Origin: Cytospora piceicola
Lineage: Eukaryota > Ascomycota > Sordariomycetes > Diaporthales > Cytosporaceae
Assembly: GCA_023375675.1 (NCBI GenBank)
Contig: JALQBC010000010.1
Span: forward strand, 992,001 to 1,056,000
Length of the DNA: 64,000 nucleotides
Direction: 5' to 3'
Shown here: one piece after another, positions 48,118-60,576 of the stretch
How positions within the stretch are numbered: the stretch's first letter is position 1
How the letters are laid out: the number at the start of each line of letters is the position of its first letter
Position numbers and translations under genes: made by a program
The notes under the pieces: model-generated
The model's database searches: none
Told to the model about the DNA's origin: nothing
What the model saw: only the letters and a program-made list of their open reading frames with translations

Positions 48118-51100
48118 AAATCTTGATTGAATCTGTCTGAACAGATCAGGGTTCCCCAGCATACCATGCAAAAAGTGCGTTGTGCGGGGGAAACTGTACT
48201 ACTGCTTGCTGGTTGGTTGGCTGGCTGGTTTGTGGGTGCATGGAGTGGATGTGTAACGACTTGGGCGACGGACGTGCATGCATTGATCTGGAGAACGGTT
48301 GGGGGATCTTTAGTTCTGTGGTGTTTGTTTCCGGATGATTTGCGTTTCTGGAGGTCGGCATCTGAGGGAACAAGGCGTCGAAACAACAATACCTGCATTG
48401 GCATTGGCACTTGGCGCTCGGGCCTTTTTGATCTGGCTAGCATGGGATGACTGAACGGTCGCGGGTGAAAGGGAAAGAAAGGATATATACCTTGTTGGTC
48501 TTGGTTTGTTTGGAGCAAGGGAAACTCATGTCGGGCGCTGATCTGGTTTTGGGTCTTCGTTGGGCGGAGTTTATAATCTTGTCTTTGTTTGGTCGGTGGT
48601 TTGGTGTTGGACTTTTTACCCTAATATCCCCCCGCCTCCCCTTGGTTGTTTTGTGATGTTGGTGTTTTTTTTTCCCCCTCTCGTCTTTCGATATGTGTTT
48701 TCCTGTCGGTATGGAGAGGGGCGTTGGCATGTCTTTTCGACTGTGGCATTGGCGGTGGTACTGGACAGGTTGGGTTGAGTCTACGATCGATACCCGGCAC
48801 AGCACAGTATCCCTACAAAAGTCATGAATACCCACCCCCCCTATCACCAAAAAAAAAAAAGAAGAGTATATCTTGATACATAGGATGGATCATCGCGGCG
48901 GCAAAAATAAAATCGAAGCAAAAATAATTTTCGGCGGACTGCCCTGGGTCTCTATACTATATACCCTTCACCACTCACCACATGGGTCTCAGCCATCAGG
49001 TTTGATGTTCGGACGACCAGCTTAGACGGCAAGGGTCCTCCATGACGAATAAATTTCGTCCCTGGTTGAAGGTCTGAACAACACCCTGAAAGTGCCCCAA
49101 CCACTGGAAGACTGTATGTACCCCCCTGCTATTCCGTCATCAAACTTGCATGATAATGTTGCACAACCTTGATCCGATGCAACGCAAGGCTGAGCCTTCC
49201 TCTCCTCGCCCGCTGAGTCGGAAAACCAACACAAGACCACCAATGCGACAACCGCTATCGGTGATCAAGCCGTGCTTGTTTGTCCTTATTCTTGAAGCCG
49301 AGGGACGCGCAAGGCTGAATACTAGCTAGGTACACGGAGATTATTTTCTGCAACTAGCTGCTGTAGTGGCCTGTCCGTCATCCTCCGTCACACTGCTCCA
49401 CCCTCGGCAAGTGAGCCTTAGGGGACACGTTGCACGTTCCCGAGGCGTCTTTATTTATTCCTTTGGGGGTTTGTTCTGAGACCGGTTTGGGAAAGGCAAG
49501 AACGGAGGTTCCGCGAGAACGACATCAACCGCTGGTAGGTAGGTTTTGGGGGGGGGGGGGGAAGGGGCACGAGATGTTCTATGTTGTGCCTAGGCTTGGT
49601 GGAACTGAAGCCAATGCGGCCGGATATGTAGCCAGCCTGTATTTAGTGTACATTTCTCTGAGCTTGTGAGATGCCAGGCTTCTTTTGCTTTTGGAAGGGG
49701 TATGTTGTTGTCATATCTGATGACAAACTTTGGATGAGCATGAGATGACCTCAAGGCAACTCGCTGTAGAAAAACGACAGCCCAGCCTCCCGCCCGTTAC
49801 CAAGCAATACCGTAACTCCCTATGGCACAATTTATAGGTGCTAAATCTCCCATCTCTCCAGACACCCAGCCGCGACCACGTTATGCCCGGCATTTGGGCT
49901 CCAGAGATTGGTGCATTCTGATTATTCAGTCTTTTGCCACGGTGTAAACGCTGATGGATAGGGGGTACACCCAACTTGTTCTTGATCAGCCCAAGGTCGG
50001 GACCAGAAATATCTACATGCGGGACCTGGGCCGTCAGAACTAACGGTTGCTCAGTTCAAAGAGGCCAGCAGTTCTGGCATGGGCTCGGTGGTCTTTATGC
50101 AAATCTCAGGTTGACCGACGTCAACGAGACACACTGAGACCGGGCATGTAAAACCCGAGAGTAGTCCCAACACCATGTCAAGACAACCCAATTGCAATGT
50201 TAAGAAGGCATTCGAACTGGGACTGGAAACAGCAACTTTGGAATATGCAACCCTATGTCTGTGTTTGGGCCCTCCACGATATATGGTCGAGTGTGAAGAT
50301 CTTCGAGACAGAGGCACGCCGCGCCTTGGTCCACAGAGCAAACCCATGACACGATCTCGAGACTCGGGCTACCCCTGCTGCTTTTCATAAGGAGGACGAG
50401 GCTGAGGACGAGTTAGCCCCCCCCCCCCTGGAGGAAATACAATCAGATTCTGGTGGGGTTATTCCGGCCGGCAGGCGTTCAATTGGTGGGAATGCCTGGT
50501 GAAACGCGGGGTCGCATCGCAATTGAAGATCTCTCAGCCTGGTTGTTGTCTTTCGGTTCTTGATCGGATCTACCTTACATACGTCAACGTCGCCTCCTGA
50601 ACCCCCCCCCCCCCCAACCTCTTGGGCGGGTAATGGGGAGCATTATTCTGCCGATATTGTACCTACCAAGCAGGCCTCATCCATGGAAGCTACAAGACAT
50701 ACTCTGTATATTACAAACTCATGAAATTCTCAACGTCATCAGCCCCCAGCCGCCCTGATCGTCAAAGATTCCACGTAAACAGTAAATTACCCATGTGTGG
50801 CAGCTTTACACAGTGGTCGAGGCGGGTTTGTGGTCGGTGTCGTCATATGCTACCGCATGTCACAAAAGAAGTGATCTGTCTTCCTCCTGCCTTTATGAGC
50901 TTGGGAATTGGGATTATACTACACAGTAGGGTATGCTTCTTCAACTTTTGCACCGAGACAGGTTAGGACAGTCCCACAGTCATCACTTCGGACGGCCACT
51001 ATCCGTCGCGGCAGGAGAGCATACTGCCCCGGAAGCAGCAAAACGGAGCGCCTCGCTAGTAGCCATCCAGCGATCCTGCCAATGGCGGGTGCAGCAACTC

Positions 51101-51553
51101 GCACCACCAGGAATAGCCGGGAGGGGGGGGAGGCAGTCTCATGGAGGAAACTTCCAATTCTGTCAATATATATGTTCAGGTTGCATGCAGGAAAATCACT
51201 AGTCTACACTATAGTGGCTCTCAGCGGGGGCCGCCCTGGACAGCAGGATGGATGGCCGTGGCCGACTACAGTACAACATATCACGTAGCATTCTGCAACA
51301 CCTGGGACGAACCGCGACGCATGTCTCGGTAAACGGCAGCCATCATGCAAGCGAGGAGCTTGTCAGAGAACCCCGTTGGACCACTCCGCCTCGTTTTGTT
51401 TGATCACGATGATGGGGCGCATTCCGTTCTGCTTGGGCAGAATACGTGACTGAACGCGAGTGTGGGGTGTCAGTGTGTGTCGGTACGCAAGCTTCTGTCA
51501 ACATGCGCTCCCAGGCGGAAAGGGGATCCTCAACTGCCCAGCTAATCACAAAA

Positions 51554-51571
51554 TGCGACTTGCAAGTCGCA
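51554..51571. other. 18-bp perfect palindrome
   Basis: TGCGACTTGCAAGTCGCA is identical to its own reverse complement. It is isolated, noncoding and has no spacer, so it looks more like a dimeric protein site than a terminator hairpin. Confidence 0.6.
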
Positions 51572-53700
51572 GGCTCACGCAGAGAAAGACAGGCGGCATT
51601 GAGGCCACATGGGCCTAATCTGGGTTCACGTCGATTGGTAGAAGCTAGGGAGCTGGCTTATAAGGCTGACCTACAACCCCCAGGTTGCCCGCTGTATATC
51701 GCAAAGTCAGTAGCATTTGGGCTCCTATTTTTCTGTGTGGTCCCGTGATTCAAGGTCCGAGGAGAGCTGAGTGTTATACCTAGCGGCAAATGGGGCCTGG
51801 CCGCCTTATTTAGTACTTACTTCAGATGCCTTGACATGCCGCTGGCGTACGCGGCCGCCTGCACAACGGGAAGATGGCCCGCATGATACTAGTGCATGTC
51901 TGCCAAGCGGCTGCACAGCTGCGGATCTGGTGCCATCATTCCGGCCGACTCGATCTGATAGCGGTTTTTGAATCGGTAGGTGGAGCCCTGGCAGACTGCA
52001 GATTGTAGACTGCAAACCGCAGACAGGCGCATCTGGCTACGTATGTACCTCTTTCAGATGAGTCGAAGATGGGATAATGTCTCGGGTGAATCTTCTACTC
52101 GGTCCCCTTCGAATTCGATTTAGAAGAACCTAGCCAGTCGGCAGAGCCAGCAGTCAACGGACAGATGGAGCCGAGGGCTGAGACGGTCTCGGCTCGCAGA
52201 GGGCGTCGGATGGAATGCCTTGGTGTGTTGATGTCTGATATTGTCCTCTCGAGAGAGGCAGCCATCTCGTTGGGTGATTGGCCAAGTCTATATGTTCAGC
52301 TGCAGCAGATCCTGGTAAGACGGTATGACCTTGAGTACCAGGGTCAACTTTGCTGTAGAGCATCGACCCATGCCGTACAGCCTCATCTGTTGTTATCTTG
52401 TCCATTTTCCTATAGTGACTGGAGAATCGTACGAGACAGCGAGCACTTCAGCCATGGTGTGTGTGGTGGACAAGATTCTGTGGATGGGCCCGGCCGATGA
52501 CTGAGATTGAGGGTGAGACATGCTGGCGGTTGGGAAGGCAGTAGCCGGCGGGCAGCTGTCTTCCAGGTCCAGGATTCCAGAGGCGCAAACAGTGGTGTCC
52601 CAGGTAAGTCTAATCCGGTGTGACGAGGGTGGATGCCGAGTTTGACATCCAGTTGACGATGGTATTCGAAGCTGAAGCCTAGCTCTTGGCCGTGGTGGGT
52701 GGATGGCCGCCCGAGTTCGAAGCTAGGCCAGTAACAAACAAAGATCGAAAGGTCAGCATCACATGGTGCCTATCAATTAATCCTCTCCCCCCCCCCCCCC
52801 CAATGCGGAGACAGGTGAATAAGCTCCGAGTGTACTTTGTTATGGCGATGACTTTAGGCGCGGGCGGGTGAAGTTGTCAAGGCGAGAAGGACAAGAAAGA
52901 GAGGGGAGCGTGACAAGCTAAGCAGCCACAATCAGCCCCCTTTACTTTTGTCCCAGCTCCTTCATGCTGGCAGCATTGAGGAAGAAAGAGCCCCGCAGAA
53001 TGGCGGTGCCGAAGGCGAGTCGGGGGTTTTGTTCTGGGGCGAATTGAAATGAAAGTTGATGAGGCTGAGGGGGAACATCTGGAACCCGGTTTGTCCACAG
53101 TCCGTCCGTGTTTTGCGGCGAAGACAGGACTGGGTGCGGAAATTGAAACAGGGGGAAGTGATATATAACAGTACCTAGGTAGGTGAGTAAGTACACCTAC
53201 TGACGATGGATGTGTGAAGACAATGATGAAGAATGTCGCGATTCGACTCCCAGATAGATTATGGAGAGATGAATTTGATAGAGGGGCAGGTCCAGATGTT
53301 AACCATTGCGAGTGGTGGTGATCTCCGAGCGAGTTGCAACAGAAGAAGGGTTCAACTGTATTTCTGAAATCCCGTCTCGATATTCCGGGCGGGAGAACTG
53401 CAATCGAAATTGTGGGGTGGCTTCTGTCCCCTGCGCCCCCCCCCCCTTCCTTCCTTCCTTCCTTCTATCCTTTCCCCTTGCGCAATGGCATCTGCATCTC
53501 TCATCTTTCTCAACATGGCATTTCCGAAGTTGGCGATGGTGGCTATGGCCCCGCAGTCGTGAGTTGAGTGAGTGCCCGGATGGTGTTCTGGAATACGACC
53601 GACCAGTTTCGTACTGGGTGGATACGGTGCGTCGTCCCGTTAAATGAGTACCCAAGGTACTTGGGGCATGTATGTATGTACCTGCCAGCCGGTGAGTACC

Positions 53701-54805
53701 TACCTAGGTACCTAGGCAGGTACTTAGGTACAGTAAATGCCCAGGTGGTGGATTGAGAAGAAACATTGTAGACTACTATGTACTATACTGGTACTGTGTA
53801 TCTAAAATGGCAGAACGGCAGAACGGCAAGACCCACCCGCGCCATCTGCACCTGGGCGGTACACTTGCAGGGCACCCCGCAGCTGGCCACTTGCTAGGGC
53901 AAGCTGGGCAAGGCACACCAACTCTACACTATACCTAGGTACCCAGTATGCCCAGTATGCCCTACCAGGGCCTACATACCTAGGTATTCAGAGCCAGAGA
54001 CTCCGATTGGGCGGTGCACTGTGTTGGTCCCTTCCCTCAGAACCCCTGGAACCCTTGGAAAAGGTTAACCGTTCAACGCCGTTTTCCTCGAGGAGGCAGA
54101 AGGCACGACATACATACCTACCTAGGTAAGTATGTACTGTAATCACCTAGGTATCAGTCATGTCATATCGTAGAACGGCACCACACACACCGGGAATAGG
54201 CACCTGGGCATCTACGATCATCTACGAGGTACCGAGCAAGTACCTGGATATTCCAAGGCCCAATCCCACTCGGTCACCCGATGGGCATCTTAAGCGCTGT
54301 AACTTTCGATTTCTCAGCTAAAGATACTCGACTCGACTCGACCCGACTCGACTCGACCCGACTCGACCTGACCTTTCAACAAACATATACAGACCAGAGA
54401 AGAACCTCAGGTATGTGTATCTAACATGCATATTCAATAAGAACTTATATCGTGGAAGCATTATACTTGGCCTGTCTGGTAGGAAGGTGGCAATGTCTTC
54501 CATGGCTGCCAAGGTGTAATATTAAACGAGGGATATGGGTATTACTATCAGTACAATCAGCCAGTCGGGAGTACTTGACTCTATATCTAGGTACCTAACA
54601 TGGGTAGGGTATCTCCCGAACCCCTAAAGTACAGTTGAGCATAGGCCTGTTCTTTAAGGCTTTAATATTGGGGGGAGGACAGGACACTGGATGCCCAGGT
54701 TTACTTGCATCTACGTATCTGCCCATCTGCCCATCTGCCCAGGTGGGCAGTCTCTGGTCCCTTAGATGAGTGTCTACCGCGTAGACCTACCTAGATACCT
54801 AGGTA
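53701..54805. repeat. cluster of TACCTAGGTA palindromes
   Basis: Five exact copies of the 10-base palindrome occur in 1.1 kb (53701, 53932, 53977, 54119 and 54796), with many one-base variants. They are interspersed rather than tandem. Confidence 0.85.
54326..54370. repeat. ACTCG pentanucleotide array
   Basis: Nine five-base units run in order: ACTCG three times, ACCCG, ACTCG twice, ACCCG, ACTCG, ACCTG. The array has a higher-order pattern, with every variant differing at one position. It is noncoding. Confidence 0.9.
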
Positions 54806-56467
54806 TATTTCATGTTCCTATGTTATTTAGGTACCTTGGTGAATAATGAGGTGGGTGGTAAAGATCTCCCGTGCTCGACGTACCAAAAAAGACCCAAAGA
54901 CAGCACCTCTGTCTTTCTCTTTCTCTTCTCATTCTTCTTTCTCCTTTTCTTTCCTTTCACTGCACTACCAGAAATCCCACATGCCACCAAAGAGACTAGG
55001 TGTTTCTGCTTAAGTAGCTTGACCTGGAACACGCCCTGACCTGGCTCATTTCCCGCCTTGCCTTGCGCTGTGCTGTGCTGTGCGTGCGTGCTGTGCTGTG
55101 ATATACGTACTGTATACTGTGCTGTACTGCTGCATACTGAACATTGACATCTGGATATATTGCATAGGTGCAATCTGCAGTTCACCCTCTTTATATTATT
55201 GTTCCTCTGTCTATATCTCCCTGTCTGTCTGTCAGTCTGTCTGTCAGTCAGTCTTTGATTCGGAGCCTAACTCGTATTTGGACTTGGCAATTTACCTGCT
55301 GTAATCATTGTAAAGCAGATCACCTAGCATCCATCACACAGATCACACAGTCCGTTGGCCTAGCTAGGCTGCTAGGTAGCTACCTGGGTCCTTAGCCAGC
55401 CAGTCATTCGCTCAAGCGCGTCGCCATACTGTTTGATGCCCTTGCAGCAAGCATATTAAACACCTGGGCACATAAGTCCAGCCAACCTCTTCGACATACG
55501 CACACAGCTTGCTTAACTTGTACGGTTCAACAAGTAGCAAAGAACTGTGATTGTAATTGCAATTGCATAATTGCAATCCCTCTATCTACTTCCCTCCTAT
55601 AATCTCCCTTTTCTTTACCTTTCAAAGCTTACCTAGGTAGTGACTGCTGTTGTCGAACACGTGTGTGGCTTGCCAGCTAGATGTACCTACCTACCTAGAT
55701 CCTACCACCTCGGTAAGTAAGTACCTGGCAGCAGCACAACTTCCAAGGTAGCAATTGATAGGGCCCTTCCCCCCTAGAAGCCCCCCCCCCCCTTCCACCC
55801 CCAAAAACCACCCCTACGAACTCCCCTACTACCACACGCCCCCTTCATCCCATTTCTGGTCTGGCGTCCACCGTGTGAATCACTCGCATCTCCCAATTCC
55901 AATCCCTCCTTCTGCACTCATCGCTCGGAGCGCTTACTTACTTACTGACTTACTTTTTGGTCGACTAGCTGCTAGCAGAACCAGACGACCCAAGACCCGG
56001 TATTCTTTTCCGGCTTTCATTCTTCCTTGGACCTTGCCTTCCTTTGCCAGACTTTCTCTCAACCGAAGCCTTCTTGTCGCCTTCTGCTCTCACTTCTCAG
56101 AAGTTCTCAGAAGGAGCAGCAGCCTTTCCCATCCACAATCGATTGACCCATTGAACCAACCAAAAGTCGACCGACTGAATCACCCCCCCCCCCCTCCGAT
56201 CAACCGACCGCTAGCCAATACTTTCCGACAGTGTAGCATCATCGACCCGCCGCACTTCTTCTACATACAGACATACATACATCATCCTCAATCCTGCCCT
56301 AATCCTGCCCTCCTCCAAACCCCGTATCTACTTACCAGCGGCCTTCAACACCAGTCCGTCACTCTCCGACCTCTGGCCTGTGTGCATAAGTGCTACATCT
56401 CGCCCTCCTGCTCCTACTGCCCACCAGTCGCTTCTGTTCCTAATTGAGAAGCGCCGTCCTGGAATTC

Positions 56468-59400
56468 ATGGACAGCCGGCCAGCTGCCGCAGATTCAAAC
56501 CAAGCCTATCAACAAGTTACCTCTTTGGGTCACATCAGCAGTCCCTCAACGCCGCAAACCCCGGCTGCATCTACTTCCGCCTCCAGTTCATTCACCGATA
56601 CCACCTCCGCCAGTCCCTATCCCCCACCAGCTTTTGACCTGTTGCCTTTGTTGGTCTCCCAACACCAGGCACAACTTTTGCAGTACAACAAGCTCATCGC
56701 TCCTGGCAGAGGAGGTGGAGGATTGCAGACCCCACCACTACCGACTGTGCTCCCAGTGCACAGTATTCAGGCAGCGCCAACACCACCACCACTAGCAGCA
56801 GCAGTACCTCCGCCGTCGTCGTCGAGGTCATCTTCCAAAGTGTCGAACAAGGACAGCCGCGCTACCAAGCAGTCTCCTGCCACGCAGAGCTGCCATGGGA
56901 CTAGAGGGCCCAAGAATACTGACAGATCAGATCGCGAGGGCATGACAAGGGGCAAGGACAAGGACACAACCCACAACAAAATGCCTCCGAAACAACAACA
57001 CCCTGATCTCGCCCATCCCCTTCCATCACGACCTGCGCAACGGGCCTCACACACCCAGCAGCCCACAAACAGCTCTGCTGCACATTCAAACTCGGTCCCG
57101 TCCACGCCCCATCAGCGCGCGCGAAACCTCTCCTTCGAATCCCAATCCCGCGAGCCCTCTCCGACCGTGGCGCAGAACCATTCTCCCCGATCAGCCTACT
57201 CCGAGCCCAATGGCGGTGTTGCCTCTTTGCCACCGCGTTCTTTTCCCACGCGGCCTTGTCCCTATGAGACCGCACTAAGGCATTTCTGGAGGCGCATACC
57301 TTATAATATAGGGGCCGAGAGGCTAGAGAGATGCCCCTCAGACAAGGTGAAGAGCAAGTTGTCGGAAGCCGACGAGCGGAAACTTTCAACCGACATGCGC
57401 GAGCTGTACGACAGGTTACTGCCCTCCCCTGAGGTCAAAGACAACCGGAAGATATTGGTACAGAAGTTGGAGGTCATTTTCAACGAGGAGTGGCCTGGTC
57501 ATGACATACGGGTCCACCTCTTTGGTTCGTCTGGCAACCTGCTATGGTCGGACGACTCTGATGGTCGGTTATTCTAACTTCCAATTCCAATTTCCCCCAA
57601 CTTTGTATCATGCATCGCTGACGGCCACCCAGTGGACATATGTATCACCACCGACTGGAAAGAGATGGAGGGCGTCTGCATAATAGCGGATCTGCTAAAG
57701 AGGCGTATGATGCGACCCCCCCCCCCCAAAGACTCTCTCTCCCCTTCCAGGAACTTGTTCAATACTGACAGATGTGGCAGGCGGCATGGAGAAGGTGGTC
57801 TGCGTTTCGACCGCAAAGGTGCCTATTGTCAAGATATGGGATCCCGAGCTCAAGCTGGCCTGCGACATGAATGTCAACAATACCTTGGCGCTTGAGAATA
57901 CTCGAATGGTCCGTACCTATATGGAGATTGACGAACGTGTTCGTCCACTGGCAATGGTCGTTAAATACTGGACAAGGAGACGAGTCATCAATGACGCCGG
58001 TAAGTTTTCCCTGCCCTGGTCGACTTGAAGCAACTTCCCCTCCTGACCGTATCTCCCCTTGCGCAGCCTTCAGTGGAACGCTTAGTTCATATACGTGGAT
58101 ATGCTTGATCATTGCATTCCTCCAAACCCAAAACCCGCCCGTCCTACCAGCTTTGCACCAATGTCCGACCAAAAAGCTGCCCACGGTTCACGGCCACAAG
58201 ACAGATTTCGCGGACGACCTGAGCCAACTGCAAGGCTTCGGCGACAAGAACAAGAGCACCTTGGGCGAATTGCTCTTCGACTTTTTCAAGTTCTATGCCC
58301 ACGAGTTTGATTATGATGAGATGGCGTTATCAGTGCGCTTGGGCAAACTGCTTCACAAGAAAGAAAAGAATTGGCACATTGGTACAGGAAATCAGAACCT
58401 CTGCGTCGAGGAGCCCTTCAACCGGGAGCGCAACCTGGGCAATACCGCCGATGACACCTCGTTTCGTGGTATCCACCTGGAACTGCGCCGCGCCTTCGAC
58501 CTGGTCGGCGAGGCCAAGTTGCATGAGTGCTGCGAGCAGTATGTCAAGCCCAAGGAAGTACCCGCAGACCCGAAGCTCTTTACAAAGCCGGCGCCACGCC
58601 CAGCCATTATACGCAGTTCCTCACAGCAACACTCTGGCAGGGGGGGCCGGAACGGAGGCGGCCGAGGCAATCGAAATCATCTTCGCAACGGCAACAGCAG
58701 TCGGAGGGCTTCGTCAAGCAATGCCTACGAGAACGCTCAGCCCCCCAGCAACGCGTTCCCTCAACCTGCCGTGGTTCCAAGCAGTATGGTAACTCCTGGG
58801 GACCTGCAGTGGGGTCAATATGCCCAACACTATTCGTACCCCGAGAACATGGCGATGCTAAGTAACGCCTTGCAGATGCAAGACCGGCTTAACTGGTACA
58901 CGCAGTACCAGCTCACTGCACACCAGCAGGCTGTGGCGCATGCGCAGCGCATGCAGGCTGGCTCTGCGCAGCCCGGGGAGAGGTCGCGGACTAACTCGTT
59001 TGATCAGCCACCAATAACAGCCCCTCCGAGGGCCGATCACTACATGTGGCCGCTTCACCTGCAGCCAACATTCTACCACCACGCGGGGTTTGGAACCTAC
59101 CCCAGCTCGCCTTCCGCACCTAATGCAACCCCCGAATTTAGGAGAAGCCTGCACAGGTCAAGCGCGGCAACCGAGGCTGGGAGTTCTTCTGGTGGCGGCA
59201 CACTGAGATCACAGTCCCAACCCGCCTCGCGGACATCTGCCCCCACAGGCCAACAGGCTCAGGGGTACGGAGCGTCCGCCCAGGCGCTCAATGGCGTCCC
59301 GGCTTACATAGCTCGCCAGGCCAACCTCACGGCGTTCCCAGGACTGGACGATAGGACGGACTCGGAGGCCGACGAAGCCTCGAGCAGGACACTCCCTGAA

Positions 59401-60576
59401 TCTCCCCCGGAGGAAGACAGTGCCGGCTACCTGGGGTACTTCGTCGCCGATTCCTCGACCCCACCTCGGAAGCCCACACAAGGAATCCCAACCCTGGGTG
59501 ACCTGAGTCTGAATAGAGGAGCTCGTCGCAGATTGTCAACCGAGGGTCCCCAGTCCGTTCTTGATCGGCGACTACAGAGGACGTCCCGTTCGCCATCTCC
59601 CCTAGGACATGGTAGAACATTCTCGGTCGGTACGAATTCCGCGCCACTCGCTTCCGCGCCTTTCCCGCAAAGCAACAACCGGACGGCGAGGGAAAACGCG
59701 CCCTTGGTCGTGAACGGGTCCTCAATTGTGCCGTCTTCTGCCATGCCAGCCGGCTGGTTTAAGCCCGCCGACGACGGCGGGTTCGACAACCCGCTTCACA
59801 TCAGCCAGGGTCAAGAAGCCAACGGTGTTTCTGTGGCCCCAGAGCCGTTGCCCACCCGGTCACAATTGGCGGCAGAAACGAGCCCCCCAGCCGCAGAGCG
59901 CCCTCTGGTGGTCAATGGTTCCACACAATCCCCCGGCTTGTCTCCGAGCACAGCAGGAATGCAGTCCTTCGGGCAGCGCATGGCAGCAGGCCATGTGCCA
60001 AATGGTATGACCTATGCAACGGCCTTTGGTGGAGACAGGTTTCAAAACCAGGGCCAGGGCCAGACCAGGGTGTCAGACTCGAATCGGCAGCGCTTGGCGG
60101 GACGAAACCAACAGGCCGCTATTGCGCCACTCGATCTTGCTGTTGCAAACCCAGTGCTTCCCGAATCGCAGCATCTATCGCCGGTGTACGAGATGCGAAC
60201 ACCATCGCCAACGGTCCACAGGAGGTTTGACGCTCCGGCCAACCACGATAAGGTCGTTCATGGTCAAGCTGCGAACTCGTCAGAAGAGCATAGGAGGGAT
60301 CATCAGAAACCGAGAAACCCACAAAAGCCCCTTGAAAAGAATGGGGTCGGCAGGGACGGCGATGGTGGTCCTCCGGCCAAGGCACGACAGAATGGTGCGG
60401 CGCCCCAAGAGAGTGCTCCTCCGCGTGCGGCAAAGGGTGAAACCGACAACGCGGGCGTGTGGCAGAAGACGACGAAATCCAAAAAGAAGCAGACAGACAA
60501 CAAGTTTGCTGGCACCAAGGCGCCTTCGCAAAGCGAGCAGCCTCCGAAGAACGACTCGGAGCGGAAGGGTGGCTGA
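56468..60576 (+). CDS. Cid1/Cid13-type poly(A)/poly(U) nucleotidyltransferase
   Basis: Exons are 56468-57563, 57633-57704, 57781-57999 and 58067-60576 (3897 nt), encoding 1298 aa. All junctions are phase 1, with GCTGAC and ACTGAC branch points in introns 1-2. The family adds A or U to RNA 3' ends. Residues 1-265 are Ser/Pro/Gln-rich. The catalytic region spans about 267-610: FGSSGNLLWSDDSDVDICI (GSS at 354-356, catalytic D365 and D367, with intron 1 splitting the Val between them), third Asp D418 in ACDMNVNN, the LSSYTW helix, then the PAP-associated segment from GELLFDFFKFY (529) to RRAFDLV. The C-terminal half is disordered with an RGG-like patch (GRGGRNGGGRGNRNH, near 640) that may bind RNA, and ends Lys/Gln-rich. 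Start 56468 is the first ATG of the frame; 57 bases before it the same frame is closed or lacks ATG. It is far larger than yeast Cid1, owing only to its tails. Confidence 0.9.

Larger units (their letters stand above)
48118..56467. other. 8.3-kb gene-poor, repeat-rich stretch
   Basis: No frame here has a recognisable domain. It contains G or C runs (near 49547, 50416, 50600, 52788, 53436, 55783 and 56173), an 18-bp perfect palindrome (51554-51571), an 8-bp-arm inverted repeat (52677-52684 with 52721-52728), a CTTC repeat near 53444, an ACTCG array (54326-54370), a CTGT/CAGT tandem near 55215 and TACCTAGGTA palindromes at 53172, 53701, 53932, 53977, 54119, 54796 and 55630. The last 700 bases are C/T-rich and probably form the leader of the nucleotidyltransferase gene. 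Confidence 0.5.

Noticed and set aside
50160..50260. GTTCGAAT near 50213 (minus strand) as a tRNA B box
   Set aside because: The next base breaks the B-box consensus and no acceptor stem or A box is found around it.
52677..52728. Possible tRNA: GCCTAGC / GCTAGGC arms and GTTCGAAGC box-B-like sequence
   Set aside because: Only about 52 bases lie between the arm ends, too short for a tRNA, and no D or anticodon arm can be drawn.
55755..56447. 230-codon plus-strand frame just upstream of the nucleotidyltransferase
   Set aside because: It is Pro/Ser/Leu-rich, typical of C/T-rich leader DNA, in a different frame from the gene, and has no splice path into it.
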